Assembly: GCA_938049125.1 (NCBI GenBank)
Contig: CALICR010000011.1
Location: forward strand, 1-14,587
Direction of reading: 5' to 3'
DNA length: 14,587 nt
DNA from: an uncultured Clostridia bacterium
GTDB lineage: Bacteria > Bacillota > Clostridia > Oscillospirales > Oscillospiraceae
Below are positions 13,273 to 14,587 of this stretch, piece by piece. Within the stretch, counting starts at the first letter, position 1. Every line of letters starts with the position of its first letter. The position numbers were made by a program, and so were the translations under genes. Below the pieces are notes generated by a model. That model did no database searches, was not told the DNA's origin, and worked only from the letters and a program-made list of their open reading frames with translations.

Positions 13273-13680
13273 TCATGCAGGCGCTGCTTCCCGCAGCGGT
13301 TCCGCACGAAATTGCTCCATGATTTTTCCGCACATCGCGCCCAGGCACTCCGGCGGCAGCGCCGAGAGCAGGGCCAGCACGGCCTCGCGGCTCTCCGCCG
13401 TCTCCGGCAGCACCGCGCCGAGATACCGGTGCAGCGCCTCCGCATAGCAGCGATAGCGCTCCGCCTGGCGGCGTCCCTCCGGAGTCAGGGCCGCCCGGCC
13501 GCGGGGACCGCGGACGATGAGCTCCATGGCGCTGAGGGTCGCCATCATGCCGTGGACGCTGGGCTTCTTGACGCCCAGTGCGCCAGCAAGCTCCGTGCAG
13601 GAGACGCCGGTGCCCTCCTGCTCCAGCGAAAGCAGCATCAGCAGATAGCGGATATGGGATGCGGACAGTTTTGCTTCCAA
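13273..13680 (-). CDS. DtxR-like winged-helix regulator lacking canonical metal ligands
   Basis: A 135-residue winged-helix protein, best matched to the N-terminal half of DtxR-type regulators. The DNA-binding region is RYLLMLLSLEQEG (11-23), ELAGALGVKKPSVHGMMATL (30-49) and a wing ending in ALTPEGRRQAER (64-75). The helix after it resembles the DtxR dimerisation segment. The DtxR ligand Met10 aligns with Arg11, and there is no CxxEH-type motif, so the usual iron site is missing. Its own cysteines (C78, C112, C117) and His84 could form another site. The start is set at TTG (13680) because AGGAGG precedes it by 9 bases; the ATG at 13788 lies inside the upstream gene in another frame. A MarR-family assignment is the alternative. 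It is the third gene of the feoB operon. Confidence 0.75.
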   Translation of the reverse strand: MEAKLSASHIRYLLMLLSLEQEGTGVSCTELAGALGVKKPSVHGMMATLSAMELIVRGPRGRAALTPEGRRQAERYRCYAEALHRYLGAVLPETAESREAVLALLSALPPECLGAMCGKIMEQFRAEPLREAAPA

Positions 13681-13705
13681 TCTCGGTTTCCTCCTGAGAG
13701 CAAAC

Positions 13706-13735
13706 AAGGGAGACGCAGGTCTCTGCGCCTCCCTT
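13706..13735 (-). other. Intercistronic hairpin between the Cys-rich gene and the DtxR-like gene
   Basis: A 13-bp stem (13706-13718 with 13723-13735) closes a 4-base loop, only 7 bases after the stop of the Cys-rich membrane protein. One pair is G-U in minus-strand RNA but A-C in plus-strand RNA, so the structure favours minus transcription. The T tract that follows is poor (TTGTTTGC), suggesting partial termination or an mRNA-stability element that keeps feoB expression above that of the downstream genes. Confidence 0.55.
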
Positions 13736-13742
13736 ATCGCAA

Positions 13743-13916
13743 CTACTTCTGCTCGTGGCAGCTCCCGTGCATGGCACAGTGCGCACAATTGCAGCCGCAG
13801 GAGGTCTTACCCTTCTTCCGGTCCTTCGCCATGGTCTTTACGATCAGCGCCACCAGGGCGATGAGCGCCAGCGTGATCAGAATCGTTCCGATGTTTTCAG
13901 CGATCCAGGCAAACAT
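13743..13916 (-). CDS. FeoB-associated Cys-rich membrane protein
   Basis: A 57-residue protein encoded directly downstream of feoB. It has one N-terminal transmembrane helix (about residues 4-27), a short basic linker (MAKDRKKGK, 29-37) and a Cys-rich tail with Cys40, 42, 44, 47 and 53 plus histidines 46, 50 and 54. This layout is that of the FeoB_associated family (PF12669-like), found with FeoB in many Firmicutes. A role in Fe(II) delivery or regulation of the FeoB pore has been proposed, though the function is not settled. GGAGGAGG lies 8 bases before the ATG, one of the strongest ribosome sites in the window. It is 49 bases after the feoB stop. Confidence 0.92.
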   Translation of the reverse strand: MFAWIAENIGTILITLALIALVALIVKTMAKDRKKGKTSCGCNCAHCAMHGSCHEQK

Positions 13917-13965
13917 ATCAGGTTCCTCCTCCTACTGAACGTTTTTGGGGTCTTTGCCTTTTGGA

Positions 13966-14587
13966 TTACACCTTGACCTTGGTGGTCAGCTTCGTGGCTT
14001 CCTTGTAGGGCTTGAAGAGCATGTAGATGATGCCGGCCAGCAGCAGGAAGGCCACGATGACGCCGAGGATGTTGACATTGCCGGTGAACAGACCGCCGAA
14101 CTGGTTGACCATCAGGGCGATGACATAGGCGAAGCCGCACTCATAGCCCACGGCGAACCAGAACCACTTGGCGTTGTTCATCTCGCGCTTGATGGCGCCC
14201 ATGGCCGCGAAGCAGGGCGCGCACAGCAGGTTGAACACCAGGAAGCTGTAACCGGTGATGCCGGTGAAGGCGCTCGCGATGTTCTGGTACACGGTGCCGT
14301 CGCCGCCGCCGTAGAGGATGCCCAGGGTGCCGACGATGTTCTCCTTGGCCACGAGGCCGGTGATGGCTGCGACCGCAGCCTGCCAGTTGCCCCAGCCCAG
14401 AGGCTTGAACAGCCAGGCGATGACGCCGCCGATGGCAGCGAGGATCGAGGAGTCGATCTCCTCCTCAGACAGCATCCGGAAGGTGCCGTCGACCCAGCCG
14501 AAGTAGGTGGTGAACCACACGAAGATGGTGGACAGCAGGATGATGGTGCCGGCCTTCTTGATGAAGCTCCAGCCGCGCTCCCACATG
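13966..14587 (-). CDS. feoB: Ferrous iron transport protein B, C-terminal part (5' end outside window)
   Basis: The last 206 or so residues of FeoB, the inner-membrane Fe(II) transporter with an N-terminal GTPase; the frame is open to the window edge, so the GTPase and first gate domain lie beyond it. The visible part has several hydrophobic helices and conserved FeoB features: an ERGWSFIKKAGT start to the second gate region, GLVAKENIVGTLGILYG, and NLLCAPCFAAMGAIKRE, the Cys-containing FeoB_C motif near the iron path. The C terminus ends in a final helix and a short basic tail. It is the most upstream visible gene of the iron-related operon. The ATG at the window edge is internal, not the real start. 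Confidence 0.95.
   Translation of the reverse strand, partial: MWERGWSFIKKAGTIILLSTIFVWFTTYFGWVDGTFRMLSEEEIDSSILAAIGGVIAWLFKPLGWGNWQAAVAAITGLVAKENIVGTLGILYGGGDGTVYQNIASAFTGITGYSFLVFNLLCAPCFAAMGAIKREMNNAKWFWFAVGYECGFAYVIALMVNQFGGLFTGNVNILGVIVAFLLLAGIIYMLFKPYKEATKLTTKVKV

Noticed and set aside
13123..13938. 271-codon open frame on the plus strand
   Set aside because: Opposes four genes with clear family matches or ribosome sites (DUF2325, the DtxR-like gene, the Cys-rich protein and their gaps); translation is not protein-like.
1..14587. Mobile elements, CRISPR, prophage or defence system
   Set aside because: No transposase, integrase, phage or nuclease-like protein, no terminal repeats, no spaced direct repeats, and uniform composition throughout.

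Overview
The window looks like chromosomal DNA of a high-GC anaerobic Clostridia member, probably an Oscillospiraceae-type gut bacterium; that placement is inference. Supporting features are GC-rich coding sequence with AT-rich promoters close to the sigma-A consensus, strong Shine-Dalgarno sites, and families typical of Clostridia: DUF624/YesL, DUF3793, DUF2325, FeoB-associated Cys-rich protein, and short DtxR regulators. Eighteen genes are called, seventeen on the minus strand and one on the plus strand. I see no RNA genes, insertion sequences or CRISPR arrays. No gene-free stretch exceeds 300 bases.

Right to left along the minus strand, positions 14587-11864 hold an iron cluster: the C-terminal end of FeoB (gene runs off the window), a 57-residue FeoB-associated Cys-rich protein, a DtxR-like winged-helix protein without the usual metal ligands, DUF2325, DUF3793 and a flavodoxin. 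The last three genes overlap, and the unit ends at a strong terminator. Next comes a separately promoted short DtxR-family repressor (11372-11746) with DtxR-type iron ligands. It converges on an AEC-family permease (10411-11319, plus strand) across a two-way terminator.

The AEC gene is divergent from an ornithine cyclodeaminase/mu-crystallin family gene (9146-10138). That gene is translationally coupled to a FadR-type GntR regulator (8451-9149), which ends at its own terminator.

Positions 8330-837 hold what appears to be a sugar-catabolic regulon of unknown substrate. An FGGY carbohydrate kinase (6665-8167) has its own promoter and a hairpin-rich leader. A six-gene operon follows (6493-872): metal-dependent amidohydrolase, L-arabinose/L-fucose isomerase-like aldose-ketose isomerase, DUF4432 mutarotase-like protein, DeoR-family regulator, TIM-barrel triosephosphate-isomerase homologue, and YjbQ/UPF0047. 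Both promoters have TTGACA with 17-bp spacing, and both carry the same 16-bp box just upstream of -35 (14 of 16 bases identical). This is the best evidence that kinase and operon are regulated together. The inferred order is mutarotation or hydrolysis of the incoming compound, aldose-to-ketose isomerisation, phosphorylation, then a phospho-sugar isomerisation by the TIM homologue. No aldolase, dehydrogenase or sugar transporter is present, so neither substrate nor end product can be named.

The left end (99-746) is a separately promoted YesL/DUF624 membrane protein followed by a hairpin terminator. Positions 1-58 contain no gene I can support.
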